In this document: piece by piece, positions 28,462 to 37,100 of the stretch | Layout of the letters: each line of letters starts with the position of its first letter | Numbering within the stretch: position 1 is the first letter of the stretch | Assembly: GCF_902712915.1 (NCBI RefSeq) | Contig: NZ_CACTIA010000005.1 | Coordinates: forward strand, 2,132,001-2,196,000 | DNA length: 64,000 nt | Reading direction: 5' to 3' | Origin: Acidiphilium sp. C61 | Lineage (GTDB): Bacteria > Pseudomonadota > Alphaproteobacteria > Acetobacterales > Acetobacteraceae | Position numbers and translations under genes: made by a program | Notes under the pieces: generated by a model | Seen by the model: only the letters and a program-made list of their open reading frames with translations | The model's database searches: none | What the model was told of the DNA's origin: nothing

Positions 28462-29361
28462 TCAGGCGTGGATCAGCGTGCCGATGCCGCCTTCGGTGAA
28501 CAATTCGAGCAGGCAGGCATGGGGGACGCGGCCATCGACGATGGTGGCGCCCTTCACGCCATGGCGGACGGCGTCGATGCAGGTTTCGACCTTGGGGATC
28601 ATGCCGCCGGAAATCGTGCCGTCGGCGCGCAGGGCGTCGATTTCGGGGATCGACAGGTCGGGGATCAGCGTGCCGTTGCGGTCGAGCACGCCGGCGACAT
28701 CGGTCAGCATCAGCAGGCGGTTGGCGCCGAGCGCGCCGGCGATGGCGCCCGCGACCGTATCGGCGTTGATGTTGTAGGTCGCGCCGTCCTCGCCGACGCC
28801 GACGGGGGCGACAACGGGGATGAGCCCCGCACCGGTGAGCGCGTGGATCACCCGGACATCGACATGTTCCGGCTCGCCGACGAAGCCGAGATCGAGCGCG
28901 CGCTCGATCGCGCCCTCGGGGTCGCGCGTCGTCCGGGTCAGCTTGCGCGCACGGATCAGCCCGCCATCCTTGCCGCAGATGCCGACGGCCAGCGCGCCGG
29001 CCCGGTTGATCAGCCCGGCGACCATCTTGTTCACCGTGCCGGCGAGAACCATCTCGACCACCTCGACCATCGCCGCGTCGGTCACGCGCAGGCCATCGAC
29101 GAAGGTGGACTGGATCGCCAGCCGCTTGAGCATGGCGTTGATCTGCGGCCCGCCGCCATGCACCACCACGGGGTTGATGCCGACCTGCTTGAGCAGGGCG
29201 ATATCGCGCCCGAATTCCTCGGCGAGCGAGTCCTCGCCCATCGCGTGGCCGCCATATTTCACCACGATCGTCGCCCCGGCATAGCGGCGCAGATAGGGCA
29301 GAGCCAGGGCAACGATGCGGGCCTGTTCGGCGGCGTCGGCGTGGCGGTCGGAAATCGTCAT
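28462..29361 (-). CDS. argB: Acetylglutamate kinase
   Basis: A 299-residue amino-acid kinase phosphorylating N-acetylglutamate, the second step of arginine synthesis. It shows [28 protein letters not shown], the substrate region [25 protein letters not shown], and [30 protein letters not shown] near the nucleotide site. The long N-terminus with an extra helix is like arginine-inhibited hexameric forms, which is suggestive only. It follows engB across a 141-base gap holding two palindromes, the usual alphaproteobacterial order. Confidence 0.96.
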   Translation of the reverse strand: MTISDRHADAAEQARIVALALPYLRRYAGATIVVKYGGHAMGEDSLAEEFGRDIALLKQVGINPVVVHGGGPQINAMLKRLAIQSTFVDGLRVTDAAMVEVVEMVLAGTVNKMVAGLINRAGALAVGICGKDGGLIRARKLTRTTRDPEGAIERALDLGFVGEPEHVDVRVIHALTGAGLIPVVAPVGVGEDGATYNINADTVAGAIAGALGANRLLMLTDVAGVLDRNGTLIPDLSIPEIDALRADGTISGGMIPKVETCIDAVRHGVKGATIVDGRVPHACLLELFTEGGIGTLIHA

Positions 29362-29396
29362 GACGGCAGGATCTTCCCTTGCTGTTCCGGCGGTCC

Positions 29397-29444
29397 AGAG
29401 CGTCGTCCGGTCAGATCGAGCGAGCTGGCCGGATGAAGCGCTCC
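29397..29444. repeat. Palindromic element between argB and engB, diverged type A
   Basis: AGAGCGTCGTCCGGTCAGAT at the left and GGCCGGATGAAGCGCTCC at the right keep the family outline (AGAGC...GCTC arms, CCGG core) with several substitutions. It is directly followed by the next element. Confidence 0.6.
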
Positions 29445-29482
29445 AGGGCGCTTTCCGATCCTTTCGGATCGGATGATGCTCT
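29445..29482. repeat. Palindromic element between argB and engB, type B
   Basis: AGGGCGCTTTCCGATCC, loop TTTC, GGATCGGATGATGCTCT. The inner arms CCGATCC/GGATCGG are perfect; the outer arms are partly decayed. Confidence 0.7.
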
Positions 29483-29502
29483 ATGAAGGCGGGCGCGGGC
29501 GG

Positions 29503-30204
29503 TCAAGCCAGCAGGCCGTGGATCACCGCGCGCAGCTCGGCAATGCCGGCGCCGGTTTCGCCGGAGGTGACGAACACCTCGTTCAGCGCCGCGGGGTGAC
29601 GCCGGGCGATCGCCTCGATGGTGGCGCGCTTGGCGGCGAGCGCCTCGGGCTTCATCTTGTCGGCCTTGGTCAGCACGACCTGGAAGGAGACGGCCGCCTG
29701 GTCGAGCAGTTCCATCACCGCGTGGTCGGCCGGCTTGTCCTCGATCCGCGCATCCATCAGCAGCAGCACGCGGCGCAGATTGGGCCGGCCGCGCAGATAG
29801 CGGAACATCAGGCCCTGCCAGTCCCGCTTCACCGCCTTGGGGGCGGCGGCGTAGCCATAGCCGGGCATGTCGACGATGGTCAGCGGACCCTCGCCGACGC
29901 GGAAGAAGTTGAGCTGGCGCGTGCGGCCGGGCGCCTGGGCGACGCGGGCGAGGGCGAGCTGGCCGGTGATCGCGTTGATCAGCGTCGACTTGCCGACATT
30001 CGAGCGGCCGGCGAGGGCGATCTCGATGCCTTCCGGCTCGGGAAGCCTCTCGGCGGTCTGCGCGGCGTGGAAGAACCGCGCCCCGCGGGCGAAGAGCTTC
30101 CGTCCTTCCTCGATCGCGTCGATCGCGTCGGTCGGGTCGGTTGCGTCGGTCGCCTGGCTCGCCTCGGGGGTTTCGCTCGCCTCGGGGGTTTGGGGTTCGT
30201 CCAT
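29503..30204 (-). CDS. engB: Ribosome biogenesis GTPase YihA/EngB
   Basis: A 233-residue GTPase that acts late in 50S assembly. G motifs: G1 AGRSNVGKSTLINAI, G2 region APGRTRQLNFF, G3 DMPGYGYA, G4 LTKADK, G5 VTSGETG. The first ~30 residues are a low-complexity extension of repeated Glu/Ala/Thr/Asp units (PEASETPEASQATDATDPTDAIDAI) encoded by a short imperfect DNA repeat at about 30111-30200. ATG 30204 is 8 bases after the yidC stop, so it is translated from the same message. Confidence 0.94.
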   Translation of the reverse strand: MDEPQTPEASETPEASQATDATDPTDAIDAIEEGRKLFARGARFFHAAQTAERLPEPEGIEIALAGRSNVGKSTLINAITGQLALARVAQAPGRTRQLNFFRVGEGPLTIVDMPGYGYAAAPKAVKRDWQGLMFRYLRGRPNLRRVLLLMDARIEDKPADHAVMELLDQAAVSFQVVLTKADKMKPEALAAKRATIEAIARRHPAALNEVFVTSGETGAGIAELRAVIHGLLA

Positions 30205-30212
30205 GCGCGCGC

Positions 30213-32030
30213 TCAGCCCTTGGCGTTGGCGTTGGCGGCGGCGCGGGGGGCGGCGTTGGTGCTGCGCATGATCGTCCATTGCTGGATGATCGTGAGCGTG
30301 TTGTTCACGCAGTAATACAGCACGAGGCCGGCGGCGAAGCGGCCGAGCATGAAGGTGAAGATCACCGGCATGAACTGCATCATCTTCGCCTGGGTCGGGT
30401 CCGGCGGCGGCGGGTTCAGCTTCTGCTGGCCCCACATGGTGATGCCCATGATGATCGGCAGGATGCCGAGATGCAGGAAGGGCGAGAGCGTGCTCGGGTG
30501 GAACGGGATCAGGCCGAACAGGTTGAAGATGTTGGTCGGGTCTTCGGCCGAGAGATCGTGGATCCAGAGCGCGAAGGGCGCGTGGCGCATGCCGATCGAG
30601 ATGAAGATGACCTTGTAGAGCGAGAAGAAGATCGGGATCTGCGGCAGCATCGGCAGGCAGCCGGCGGCGGGGTTGACGCCCTCGGCCTTGTAGAGCGCCA
30701 TGATCTCCTTCTGCTGCTGCATCTGGTCGTCCTTGTAGCGCTCGCGCAGCGCCTGGACCTTCGGCGTGATCGCGCGCATCCGCGCCATCGAGCGGTAGGA
30801 GGTGCGGACCAGCGGGAACAGCACCAGCTTCAGCCCGATGGTGAAGACGATGATCGCCACACCCATGTTGCCGAACACGCCGGCGAGATAGTCGAGCGCG
30901 ATGAAGATCGGCTTGGTGAGGAAGAAGAACCAGCCGAAATCGATCGCCCGCTCGAACAGGGGGATGCGATATTGCGTTTGGTAGTGGCTGAGGATGCTGA
31001 GCACCTTGGCGCCGGCGAAGACATGCGTCGTCGCCGAGGCGGTGGCGCCGGGGGCGGCGTCGAGCGGCTTGGCGGTCATGTAGTCGACCTGATAGGCGCC
31101 GTGATCGGTCTTGCCCGGGGTTGCGAGGTAGCGATAGGCGCCGATCGACTCGCGGCCCTGGCTCGGGACCAGCGCGGTCAGCCAGTATTTGCCGGTGATG
31201 CCGGCCCAGCCGCCGAGATTGGTGGTCTGGTAGGCGGTGCCGGGCGCCTCGCCGGCATTCGGGTGCTTGCCGCCGGATTTCACCCCCTCATAGCCCATCT
31301 CGTGCAGCGTGCCGTGGAACACGCCGATCGGGCCCTTGTGCAGGGTGAAGGAGCCGGGCTCCTGCGGCAGGAAGTCGCGGCGGATGCGCGACCAGGGATA
31401 GACCTCGACCGCGGCGCCGGAGTGGTTGATGGCGCGCTGCTGGACGGTGAACATGTATTGGCGGTCGACCGCGAGGAGAAGCTCGAAGGTGACGCCCGCG
31501 CCGTTATCCCAGGAGAGGGTGACCGGGTGGCTGGGCGAGAGATCGCCGCCGGAGCTTGTCCAGACCGTCTGCGGGCCGGGCACCTTGAGGCTGCTGCCGG
31601 GGGCGGCATCCCAGCCGAACTGCACGTAATAGGATTTCGCACTGCCGGCGCGGGCGAGCAGGCGCACCAGCGGCGAGGTTTTCTGCACCGTTTCGTGATA
31701 ATGGGTCAGCACCAGATCATCGAGCCGGGCGCCGACAAGGCTCATCGAGCCCTTGAGCAGCGGGGTCGAGATCGCAAGGCGCGGGCCGGAGGCGGTCGCC
31801 GCGGTCGCCGTCCCGCCGGGGGTTGCGGCCGGGGCGGCTTGCTGCGGCGCCGGCACGCCGGGTCCAGTCTGGGTCCGGGCCGTCTGGGCCGTCTGCGTCT
31901 GGGCGGTGTGGGCGACCGCGTGGGGCGGGGCCTTTTTCGGCGGCGGCAGCACGTAGCTCGCGATGACCTGGAACAGCACGAGGATCACCAGAGAGATCGA
32001 AATCGCGTAGAGAAGCCGTCGGTTATCCAT
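30213..32030 (-). CDS. yidC: Membrane protein insertase YidC
   Basis: A 605-residue YidC with the Gram-negative layout: helix 1 (about 6-22), a proline/threonine-rich stretch, a large periplasmic beta-sandwich domain, then the conserved C-terminal helices (from FGWFFFLTKPIFIALDYLAGVFGNMGVAIIVFT). The cytoplasmic hairpin YRSMARMRAITPKVQALRERYKDDQMQQQKEIMALYKAEGVNPAAGCLPMLPQIP and its hydrophilic-groove arginine are conserved. It inserts inner-membrane proteins alone or with SecYEG. Its start overlaps the yidD stop. Confidence 0.97.
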   Translation of the reverse strand: MDNRRLLYAISISLVILVLFQVIASYVLPPPKKAPPHAVAHTAQTQTAQTARTQTGPGVPAPQQAAPAATPGGTATAATASGPRLAISTPLLKGSMSLVGARLDDLVLTHYHETVQKTSPLVRLLARAGSAKSYYVQFGWDAAPGSSLKVPGPQTVWTSSGGDLSPSHPVTLSWDNGAGVTFELLLAVDRQYMFTVQQRAINHSGAAVEVYPWSRIRRDFLPQEPGSFTLHKGPIGVFHGTLHEMGYEGVKSGGKHPNAGEAPGTAYQTTNLGGWAGITGKYWLTALVPSQGRESIGAYRYLATPGKTDHGAYQVDYMTAKPLDAAPGATASATTHVFAGAKVLSILSHYQTQYRIPLFERAIDFGWFFFLTKPIFIALDYLAGVFGNMGVAIIVFTIGLKLVLFPLVRTSYRSMARMRAITPKVQALRERYKDDQMQQQKEIMALYKAEGVNPAAGCLPMLPQIPIFFSLYKVIFISIGMRHAPFALWIHDLSAEDPTNIFNLFGLIPFHPSTLSPFLHLGILPIIMGITMWGQQKLNPPPPDPTQAKMMQFMPVIFTFMLGRFAAGLVLYYCVNNTLTIIQQWTIMRSTNAAPRAAANANAKG

Positions 32031-32277
32031 TCTGTTTCATCTCGTCGTGGTGAGGGGGCGGCGGCACGGGGTCGATCCCGCCCGGGTTCCAGGGATGGCA
32101 GCGCAGGATGCGCCGCGCGGCGAGGGCGGAGCCGCGCATCGCGCCGTGAACCGCGAGGGCTTCCATCGCATAGGCGCTGCAGGAAGGATAGAAGCGGCAC
32201 TGTCCGCCCAGCACCGAGGACAGGGTGAGCTGGTAGGCGCGCACGCCGCCACGCAGCAGTTTCGTCGCCGGAGTCAC
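32023..32277 (-). CDS. yidD: Membrane protein insertion efficiency factor YidD
   Basis: An 84-residue protein from GTG 32277, overlapping rnpA upstream and yidC downstream. The core CRFYPSCSAYAMEALAVHG, then LAARRILRCHPWNPGGIDPVP, is the YidD signature with its conserved cysteines. It is thought to assist YidC-dependent insertion. The longer reading frame upstream is the rnpA region in another frame and is not used. Confidence 0.92.
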   Translation of the reverse strand: MTPATKLLRGGVRAYQLTLSSVLGGQCRFYPSCSAYAMEALAVHGAMRGSALAARRILRCHPWNPGGIDPVPPPPHHDEMKQNG

Positions 32278-32642
32278 GGTGCTGCGGCCGGGGCGGTGAG
32301 CGGGGGGAAGGCCGTGTCCAGCACCGCGCGGAAATCGGCCCTCAGGGTGGCGAAATCGATCTCGGCGGTGCCCTTGCGGGCGATCAGCACGATATCGGCA
32401 CCGCTCAGCTTGCGGGCCAGCAATTCCTCGCACGCGAGGGCTCGCAGCCGGCGCCGGGCGCGGTTGCGGATCACCGCGTTGCCGACCTTGCGGCTCGCGG
32501 TCAGGCCGAGGCGGATGGGAGCGCCGGGCGTGGTACGCAGGATTTGCACGACAAAACCGGCGCGCGCCATCTTTCGCCCATGGCTCGCAGCGCGCAGGAA
32601 ATCGGCACGCTGAGGCAGGGAGTGGAGGGGCGCGGCGCGCAT
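32274..32642 (-). CDS. rnpA: Ribonuclease P protein component
   Basis: A 122-residue basic protein that partners RNase P RNA in 5' tRNA processing. The hallmark RNR motif is in KVGNAVIRNRARRRLRAL, after IRLGLTASRK. The second half, GADIVLIARKGTAEIDFATLRADFRAVL, fits the family. ATG 32642 (MRAAPLHSLPQRADFLRAA) was chosen; GTG 32651 is possible. Its stop overlaps the yidD GTG (GTGA), and rpmH is 67 bases upstream. Confidence 0.93.
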   Translation of the reverse strand: MRAAPLHSLPQRADFLRAASHGRKMARAGFVVQILRTTPGAPIRLGLTASRKVGNAVIRNRARRRLRALACEELLARKLSGADIVLIARKGTAEIDFATLRADFRAVLDTAFPPLTAPAAAP

Positions 32643-32709
32643 GATCGTGACCAGTTCCCGGCCCGGCCGCGCAGGCAGGCGCGCGGCGCCGGGCGGACGC
32701 GAGGAAAAA

Positions 32710-32844
32710 TCAGGCGGAAAGGCGCTTCCGACCCTTGGCGCGGCGATTCGCCAGGACCTTGCGGCCGCCGACGGTTTCCATCCGCGAGCGGAAGCCATGA
32801 CGACGCTTGCGGACGAGCTTGGAGGGTTGGTAGGTGCGCTTCAC
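32710..32844 (-). CDS. rpmH: 50S ribosomal protein L34
   Basis: A 44-residue L34: [20 protein letters not shown] then [23 protein letters not shown]. The start codon must be GTG at 32844, because no ATG lies at the family position. It heads the unit rpmH-rnpA-yidD-yidC-engB. A plausible promoter lies at 32960-32988. No dnaA gene is adjacent. Confidence 0.95.
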   Translation of the reverse strand: MKRTYQPSKLVRKRRHGFRSRMETVGGRKVLANRRAKGRKRLSA

Positions 32845-32959
32845 GGTCTCAACTCCGATGATTGCCGTAGAGGCGATTGCCGAAGGCAAACGCCGGTTGG
32901 AATTCAGGAAACAGATAGGATGCCGCAATCCGTCGGGAGCGGCTTCCTGCTGGGGGCTT

Positions 32960-32988
32960 TCTTTAGGCATTGTGGGGGGCGGCGTCAA
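32960..32988 (-). promoter_or_regulatory. Possible promoter of the rpmH operon
   Basis: Read on the minus strand: TTGACG (32988-32983), a 17-base spacer, then TAAAGA (32965-32960), about 115 bases before the rpmH GTG. The -35 and spacing are good and the -10 is a weak match. The same 219-base gap must also hold signals for the divergent patatin gene. Confidence 0.4.
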
Positions 32989-33063
32989 CAAAGCCGGCAG
33001 CAGCCGGGGATAAAGATCGTCGCCCGCTTGCCCAACCCTGCTCCGACCGTGCAGATTGAGGCG

Positions 33064-33990
33064 ATGAAAATCCCGGCCCGAAGTGTTTGCCGAACCGCGC
33101 TCGCCCTGCAAGGGGGCGGGTCGCACGGGGCCTATGCCTGGGGCGTGCTCGACGCGCTGCTGGCAACGGGCGAGACGTTCGATGCCGTCTGCGGCGTCTC
33201 GTCCGGGGCGATCCTCGGCACGATGGCGGTGCAGGGCCTCGTCCGCGGCGGGGCGGACGGCGCGCGTGCCGCGATGGCGCAGTTCTGGGACCGCGTGGTC
33301 GCCACCAACATGCTCGCACCGCTGACCTCGCATCTCGACCGCTGGCTGCCCGGCTTCGAGGCCGGCCGCGAATTCGGCAGCAACCTCGCGATGCAGGGGA
33401 TCGCCACGGTCCTCAGCCTGTTCGGCCAGGCCTCGGTCAACCCGCTGGGGCAGAACCCGCTGCGCCCGATCCTCGCCGACCTGCTCGACCGCGAGGCGCT
33501 GCGCGCGCCGGCGGCGCCGCGCCTGTTCATCGCCGCGACCGCGGTGGAATCCGGCCGGCCCAGGATTTTCACCAATGACGACGTCACCGTGGACGCGCTG
33601 CTGGCCTCGTCCTGCCTGCCGACGCTGTTCCCGCCGGTGCTGATCGACGGTGTGGCGTATTGGGACGGGGCCTATTCGGGCAACCCGCCGCTCGGGCCGC
33701 TGCTGGAGCTGGCGCCGGAGCGGCTCGTGCTGATCCGCGCGCAGAGCCGGTTGCGGGCGGGGGTGCCGAGCCAGCCGGCGGATATTCTCAACCGGGTGCA
33801 GGAGCTGGCGTTCCAGACCGCGATCGACGCGGAGTGCGCGCTGCTGCCGGCGGATCTCGACTTCGTCGAATATCCCGCCGACCGGGCGCTGGCCGGGCTT
33901 TCGCCCGAATCCCGCGCCTATGCCGACCGCGCCTTTCTCGACCGGCTGTTCGAGGCCGGGCGCGCCGCCTTCCGCGCGGAGGCCGCCTGA
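33064..33990 (+). CDS. Patatin-like phospholipase
   Basis: A 308-residue patatin-family lipid acyl hydrolase. The oxyanion motif is [20 protein letters not shown]. The nucleophile elbow is GVSSGAILG (Ser near residue 46), and the catalytic aspartate lies in [15 protein letters not shown]. It is short and has no signal peptide or membrane helix, so it is probably cytoplasmic or secreted by a route that is not visible. Its stop overlaps the proposed start of the histidine kinase gene, so the two are probably co-expressed. Confidence 0.88.
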   Translation: MKIPARSVCRTALALQGGGSHGAYAWGVLDALLATGETFDAVCGVSSGAILGTMAVQGLVRGGADGARAAMAQFWDRVVATNMLAPLTSHLDRWLPGFEAGREFGSNLAMQGIATVLSLFGQASVNPLGQNPLRPILADLLDREALRAPAAPRLFIAATAVESGRPRIFTNDDVTVDALLASSCLPTLFPPVLIDGVAYWDGAYSGNPPLGPLLELAPERLVLIRAQSRLRAGVPSQPADILNRVQELAFQTAIDAECALLPADLDFVEYPADRALAGLSPESRAYADRAFLDRLFEAGRAAFRAEAA

Positions 33991-35393
33991 GCGCGCTGCG
34001 CAACGTCTTCGGGCGCTGGATCGGCCATAGCCTGTCGGCGAGGCTGCTCTGGCTGACCGTGATCGTCACGCTGCTGACCGAGGTGATGATCCTGCTGCCC
34101 AGCCTCGGGCGGGAGCGCAGCGCGTGGCTGGTGAACCGGGTGACCGAGGCGCATCTGGCGGCGCTGACGGTGTCGGCGGCGCCGCACGGGGTTGTCGACC
34201 TGTCGACCCGCAACGAGTTGCTGCGGCTTTCGGGCACCGAGGCGATCCGCCTGGCGCAGGGGGGACGCAGCATCCTGGTCCTGCCGCCGCGCGGCACCGT
34301 TCACGCGGAAGGGGCGATCAACCTCGCGCATGAAACGCTGTTCGGCTCGGTGGTCCGGGCGATCGAGGTGCAGTTCGGCCTCGCGCCGCGCGACGTGCTG
34401 GTGACCGCGCCGAGCCCGCTGCAGCACGGGGTGATCGTGCAGATCGTGGTGCACAATCCGGTTCTCGCGGCGCATCTGTGGCGCTATGTCGAGCATATCG
34501 CGGCGCTGTCGGTGGCGATCGCGCTGCTGACGGGGCTGATGGTCTATCTGGTGCTCAACCGGATCCTGGTGCTGCCGATGCGGCGCCTGACCGAGAGCAT
34601 CGCCCGTTTCCGCGAGGACCCGGAGCATGCGATGCCGCTGGCCGTGGCCGCGGGCGAACCGCTCAGGGGCGATGAAATCGCCATCGCCGCGCGCGAACTC
34701 GCGACGATGCAGACCGAGCTGCGCGCGGCGCTGTGGCGCAATGCGCGGCTGGCGGCGCTGGGCACGGCGGTGGCGAAGATCAGCCACGACCTGCGCAATA
34801 TCCTCTCGACCGCCCTGCTCGTCGCCGACCGGCTTTCGGGCAGCGCCGATCCCGCGATCCGCAGCGGGGCGGCGACGCTGGTCGATGCGGTCGAGCGGGC
34901 GACGGACCTCGTCACCCATACGCTCGGCTTCGCCCGCGAGGGGCCGCCGCCGCTGCTGCGGGCGGCATGTCCGCTCGCGGCGCTGGTGGGCGAGGTGGCG
35001 GGGCAGACGCGCCTGCTGCACGAGGGGCTCGCGATCGAGATCGACGTGCCGGAGGATATCGCGCCGATGCTCGACCGCACGCAGATCCAGCGCGCGCTGC
35101 TCAACCTCATGCGCAATGCCGCCGAGGCGGGGGCCGCGCGGGTCGTCGTCGTCGGCCGCATCGAGGCCGGGCAGTTGCTGATCGAGATCGGCGATGACGG
35201 GCCGGGCCTGCCGGAGCGGGCGCGGGCCAATCTGTTCCGCCCGTTTACCGGCTCCGCCCGCAGCGGCGGGACCGGGCTTGGACTGGCCATCGCGCGCGAT
35301 CTGGTCCGCGCGCATGGCGGCGAGCTGTCGCTGGTGGCGACCAGCGACCTGGGCACCCTGTTCCGTCTCGCGATCCCGCTCGAGCCGGCCTGA
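33987..35393 (+). CDS. Sensor histidine kinase, orphan
   Basis: A roughly 468-residue membrane kinase. Helix 1 is about 19-38 ([19 protein letters not shown]), a periplasmic sensor region follows, helix 2 is about 170-192, then a HAMP-like segment. The H-box is [20 protein letters not shown], the N-box [16 protein letters not shown], then [32 protein letters not shown]. The start is unclear: no ATG, GTG or TTG is in frame just before helix 1, but CTG 33987 has GGAGG 4 bases upstream and overlaps the patatin stop. Longer starts would run far into the patatin gene. No response regulator is nearby. Confidence 0.8.
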   Translation: MSALRNVFGRWIGHSLSARLLWLTVIVTLLTEVMILLPSLGRERSAWLVNRVTEAHLAALTVSAAPHGVVDLSTRNELLRLSGTEAIRLAQGGRSILVLPPRGTVHAEGAINLAHETLFGSVVRAIEVQFGLAPRDVLVTAPSPLQHGVIVQIVVHNPVLAAHLWRYVEHIAALSVAIALLTGLMVYLVLNRILVLPMRRLTESIARFREDPEHAMPLAVAAGEPLRGDEIAIAARELATMQTELRAALWRNARLAALGTAVAKISHDLRNILSTALLVADRLSGSADPAIRSGAATLVDAVERATDLVTHTLGFAREGPPPLLRAACPLAALVGEVAGQTRLLHEGLAIEIDVPEDIAPMLDRTQIQRALLNLMRNAAEAGAARVVVVGRIEAGQLLIEIGDDGPGLPERARANLFRPFTGSARSGGTGLGLAIARDLVRAHGGELSLVATSDLGTLFRLAIPLEPA

Positions 35394-35407
35394 TCGCGGC
35401 GCGTCGG

Positions 35408-35450
35408 CTCACCCGGTCAGATGACTCTATCTGCTCGGATGATGCTCTAG
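35408..35450. repeat. Type A palindromic element supplying the fliP stop codon
   Basis: On the minus strand TAGAGCATCATCCGAGCAGAT, then AGAGTC, then ATCTGACCGGGTGAGC. The TAG (35449-35447) is the fliP stop. It sits in the 53-base convergent gap between the histidine kinase and fliP. Confidence 0.7.
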
Positions 35451-36211
35451 AAATGGACGGGCGGGAAGCTGCGCACCAGGCTGCCGGCGACGAGTTGCCA
35501 GCCATTCACCAGCACGAAGAAGATGATCTTGAACGGCATGGAAACCGCGGTGGGCGGCAGCATCATCATGCCGAGGCTCATCAGGATCGATGAGATCACG
35601 ATGTCGATGACCATGAAGGGCAGGAAGATCATGAAGCCCATCTCGAAGCCGCGGCGCAGCTCGCCGACGACGAAGCCGGGGATCAGCACGCGCCAGGGCA
35701 CGTCCTGCATGTTCGCCGGGGGTTTCACATGGGCGAGGGAGAGGAAGACCCGGATGTCGGCCGGGCGGGCATTGTCGGCCAGGAAGGTGTGGAACGGCGC
35801 GGCTGCCAGTTTCAGCCCCTCGATCGTGCCGACATCGCCCTGTGTCATTGGCAGGAGGCCGACATGCCAGGATTGGGCGAAGACCGGCGCCATCACGAAA
35901 TAGGTCAGGAAGAGGGCGAGGCCGATCAGCACCGAGGTCGGCGGTGTGGTTTGCGTGCCGAGCGCGGTGCGCAGCAGGCTCAGGACGATGATAATCCGCG
36001 TGAAGGCGGTCAGCATCACCAGCAGGCTCGGCGCGAGCGAGAGGATCCCGATGAGCAGGATGAGCTGCACGAGCTTCGCGGTTTCGGGCGCGCTGCCGGA
36101 GCCGAGATGGAAATCGACCGATTGCGCGCTTGCGACATGCGGGAAGACCAGCAGCGCGAGGCCGACTCCGGCCAGCGACAGCAGGGCGAGGCGGAGGAGG
36201 CGCTGCATCAT
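35447..36211 (-). CDS. fliP: Flagellar export apparatus protein FliP
   Basis: A 254-residue core gate protein of the flagellar type III export apparatus. A cleavable signal peptide (LALLSLAGVGLALLVFPHVASAQS) precedes four helices with the signature LVMLTAFTRIIIVLSLLRTALGTQTTPP, then VLIGLALFLTYFVMAPVF, and GFMIFLPFMVIDIVISSILMSLGMMMLPPTAVSMPFKI. ATG 36211 overlaps the fliO stop. FliP forms the export pore with FliQ and FliR, which are encoded about 2 kb away on the other strand. Confidence 0.95.
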   Translation of the reverse strand: MMQRLLRLALLSLAGVGLALLVFPHVASAQSVDFHLGSGSAPETAKLVQLILLIGILSLAPSLLVMLTAFTRIIIVLSLLRTALGTQTTPPTSVLIGLALFLTYFVMAPVFAQSWHVGLLPMTQGDVGTIEGLKLAAAPFHTFLADNARPADIRVFLSLAHVKPPANMQDVPWRVLIPGFVVGELRRGFEMGFMIFLPFMVIDIVISSILMSLGMMMLPPTAVSMPFKIIFFVLVNGWQLVAGSLVRSFPPVHF

Positions 36212-36492
36212 GGCGCGGGGCTGCCGGGCTCGGAGGAGGGGATGAGCTGGAACTGGTCGGTCCTCGGGCCGTTCAGTACCGCGAAGCGATGCCCGCCGAG
36301 GGTGACGATCGAGAGGGTCGTGCCGCGGCCCACACGGCAGGACAGGGTCTGGCCCGGCATGCCCCAGGACGCAGCGAGGCCGGCGAGCGCCGGGCCGGAG
36401 CGCAGCTTGCGCAGGAAGAAGGCGGCAATCGCGATCAGGAGCAGAACCGCCCCGAGCGCCATGACCACGCTGCCGATTTGTGCCATGCTCAT
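36208..36492 (-). CDS. fliO: FliO-like flagellar biosynthesis protein
   Basis: A 94-residue small membrane protein. One helix (about 8-27, VVMALGAVLLLIAIAAFFLRKL) precedes a short cytoplasmic domain (LSCRVGRGTTLSIVTLGGHRFAVLNGPRTDQFQLI) that matches the beta-rich FliO core. FliO helps assemble FliP. ATG 36492 or 36486 are both possible. It overlaps fliP (ATGA) and is divergent from flgB. Recognition rests on topology, the core segment, and being next to fliP. Confidence 0.8.
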   Translation of the reverse strand: MSMAQIGSVVMALGAVLLLIAIAAFFLRKLRSGPALAGLAASWGMPGQTLSCRVGRGTTLSIVTLGGHRFAVLNGPRTDQFQLIPSSEPGSPAP

Positions 36493-36575
36493 CGCATGAA
36501 GGTCTCCGGATCCGATCGACCGGTTCGTCGCCTCGCCGAATTGGGAGGGGATGCGGTCTTGGCGGTGACATGACG

Positions 36576-36677
36576 GTAAAAAAGTTAATTTAATATTGAT
36601 TTTAGGATCTTTGCGTCCGGGAAATAAAAAAATTACCGGCGCGTTTCCTTGACTGTTCGTTAAGCTTTGGCTGGCAT
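36576..36677. promoter_or_regulatory. AT-rich divergent promoter region between fliO and flgB
   Basis: The 212-base gap contains an AT-rich patch (36576-36636, with TTAATTTAATATTGATTTT and GAAATAAAAAAATTACC) that is very unlike its surroundings. On the plus strand TTGACT (36649-36654), 17 bases, then TGGCAT (36672-36677) could be a weak promoter for flgB. No convincing sigma-54 GG-N10-GC element was found. The AT patch could be a nucleoid-protein or regulator site governing both directions. Confidence 0.45.
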
Positions 36678-36704
36678 TTTTCCGTTCGGGTTTCGGAGGG
36701 CAAA

Positions 36705-37085
36705 ATGACCTTGAATCTACTCGGCCTTGCGGCCGACCGGCTGATGTATCTGGCACAGTCGCAATCCGTTCTGGCGGGCAATATCGCCAATACCGATACG
36801 CCAGGCTATGTGCCGAAGGCGCCGGTTGCCTTTTCGAACGTGCTGAACGGGAGCGGTAACCTGGCGATGGTCACGACCAGCGCCAATGACATCGCGCCAT
36901 CGTCCAGCCAGTCCTTTTCCACCAGGGTCTCGACGGTTGCGGCGAAATCGCCGGACGGCAACGGCGTCTCGCTCGAAAGCCAGCTTGCGGCGATCGCCGG
37001 AAACCAGATCAACCAGCAATATGCAGTGAACATCTACAAGACCTACCTTGGAATGTTCGCGACTGCACTTGGCCCCAACCCGTAA
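36705..37085 (+). CDS. flgB: Flagellar basal-body rod protein FlgB
   Basis: A 126-residue proximal rod protein. The N-terminal coil has SQSVLAGNIANTDTPGYVPKAPVAF, the rod/hook-family motif, and the C-terminus has NQINQQYAVNIYKTYLGMFATALG. The middle serine/threonine-rich part is variable. CGGAGGGCAAA precedes ATG 36705. First of flgB-flgC-fliE-fliQ-fliR-flhB. Confidence 0.93.
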   Translation: MTLNLLGLAADRLMYLAQSQSVLAGNIANTDTPGYVPKAPVAFSNVLNGSGNLAMVTTSANDIAPSSSQSFSTRVSTVAAKSPDGNGVSLESQLAAIAGNQINQQYAVNIYKTYLGMFATALGPNP

Positions 37086-37100
37086 TCGGGGAATATCAGC

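Noticed and set aside
32845..33063. Replication origin next to rpmH-rnpA
   Set aside because: There is no dnaA or dnaN nearby, and I saw no cluster of DnaA boxes. In alphaproteobacteria this operon is usually not at the origin.
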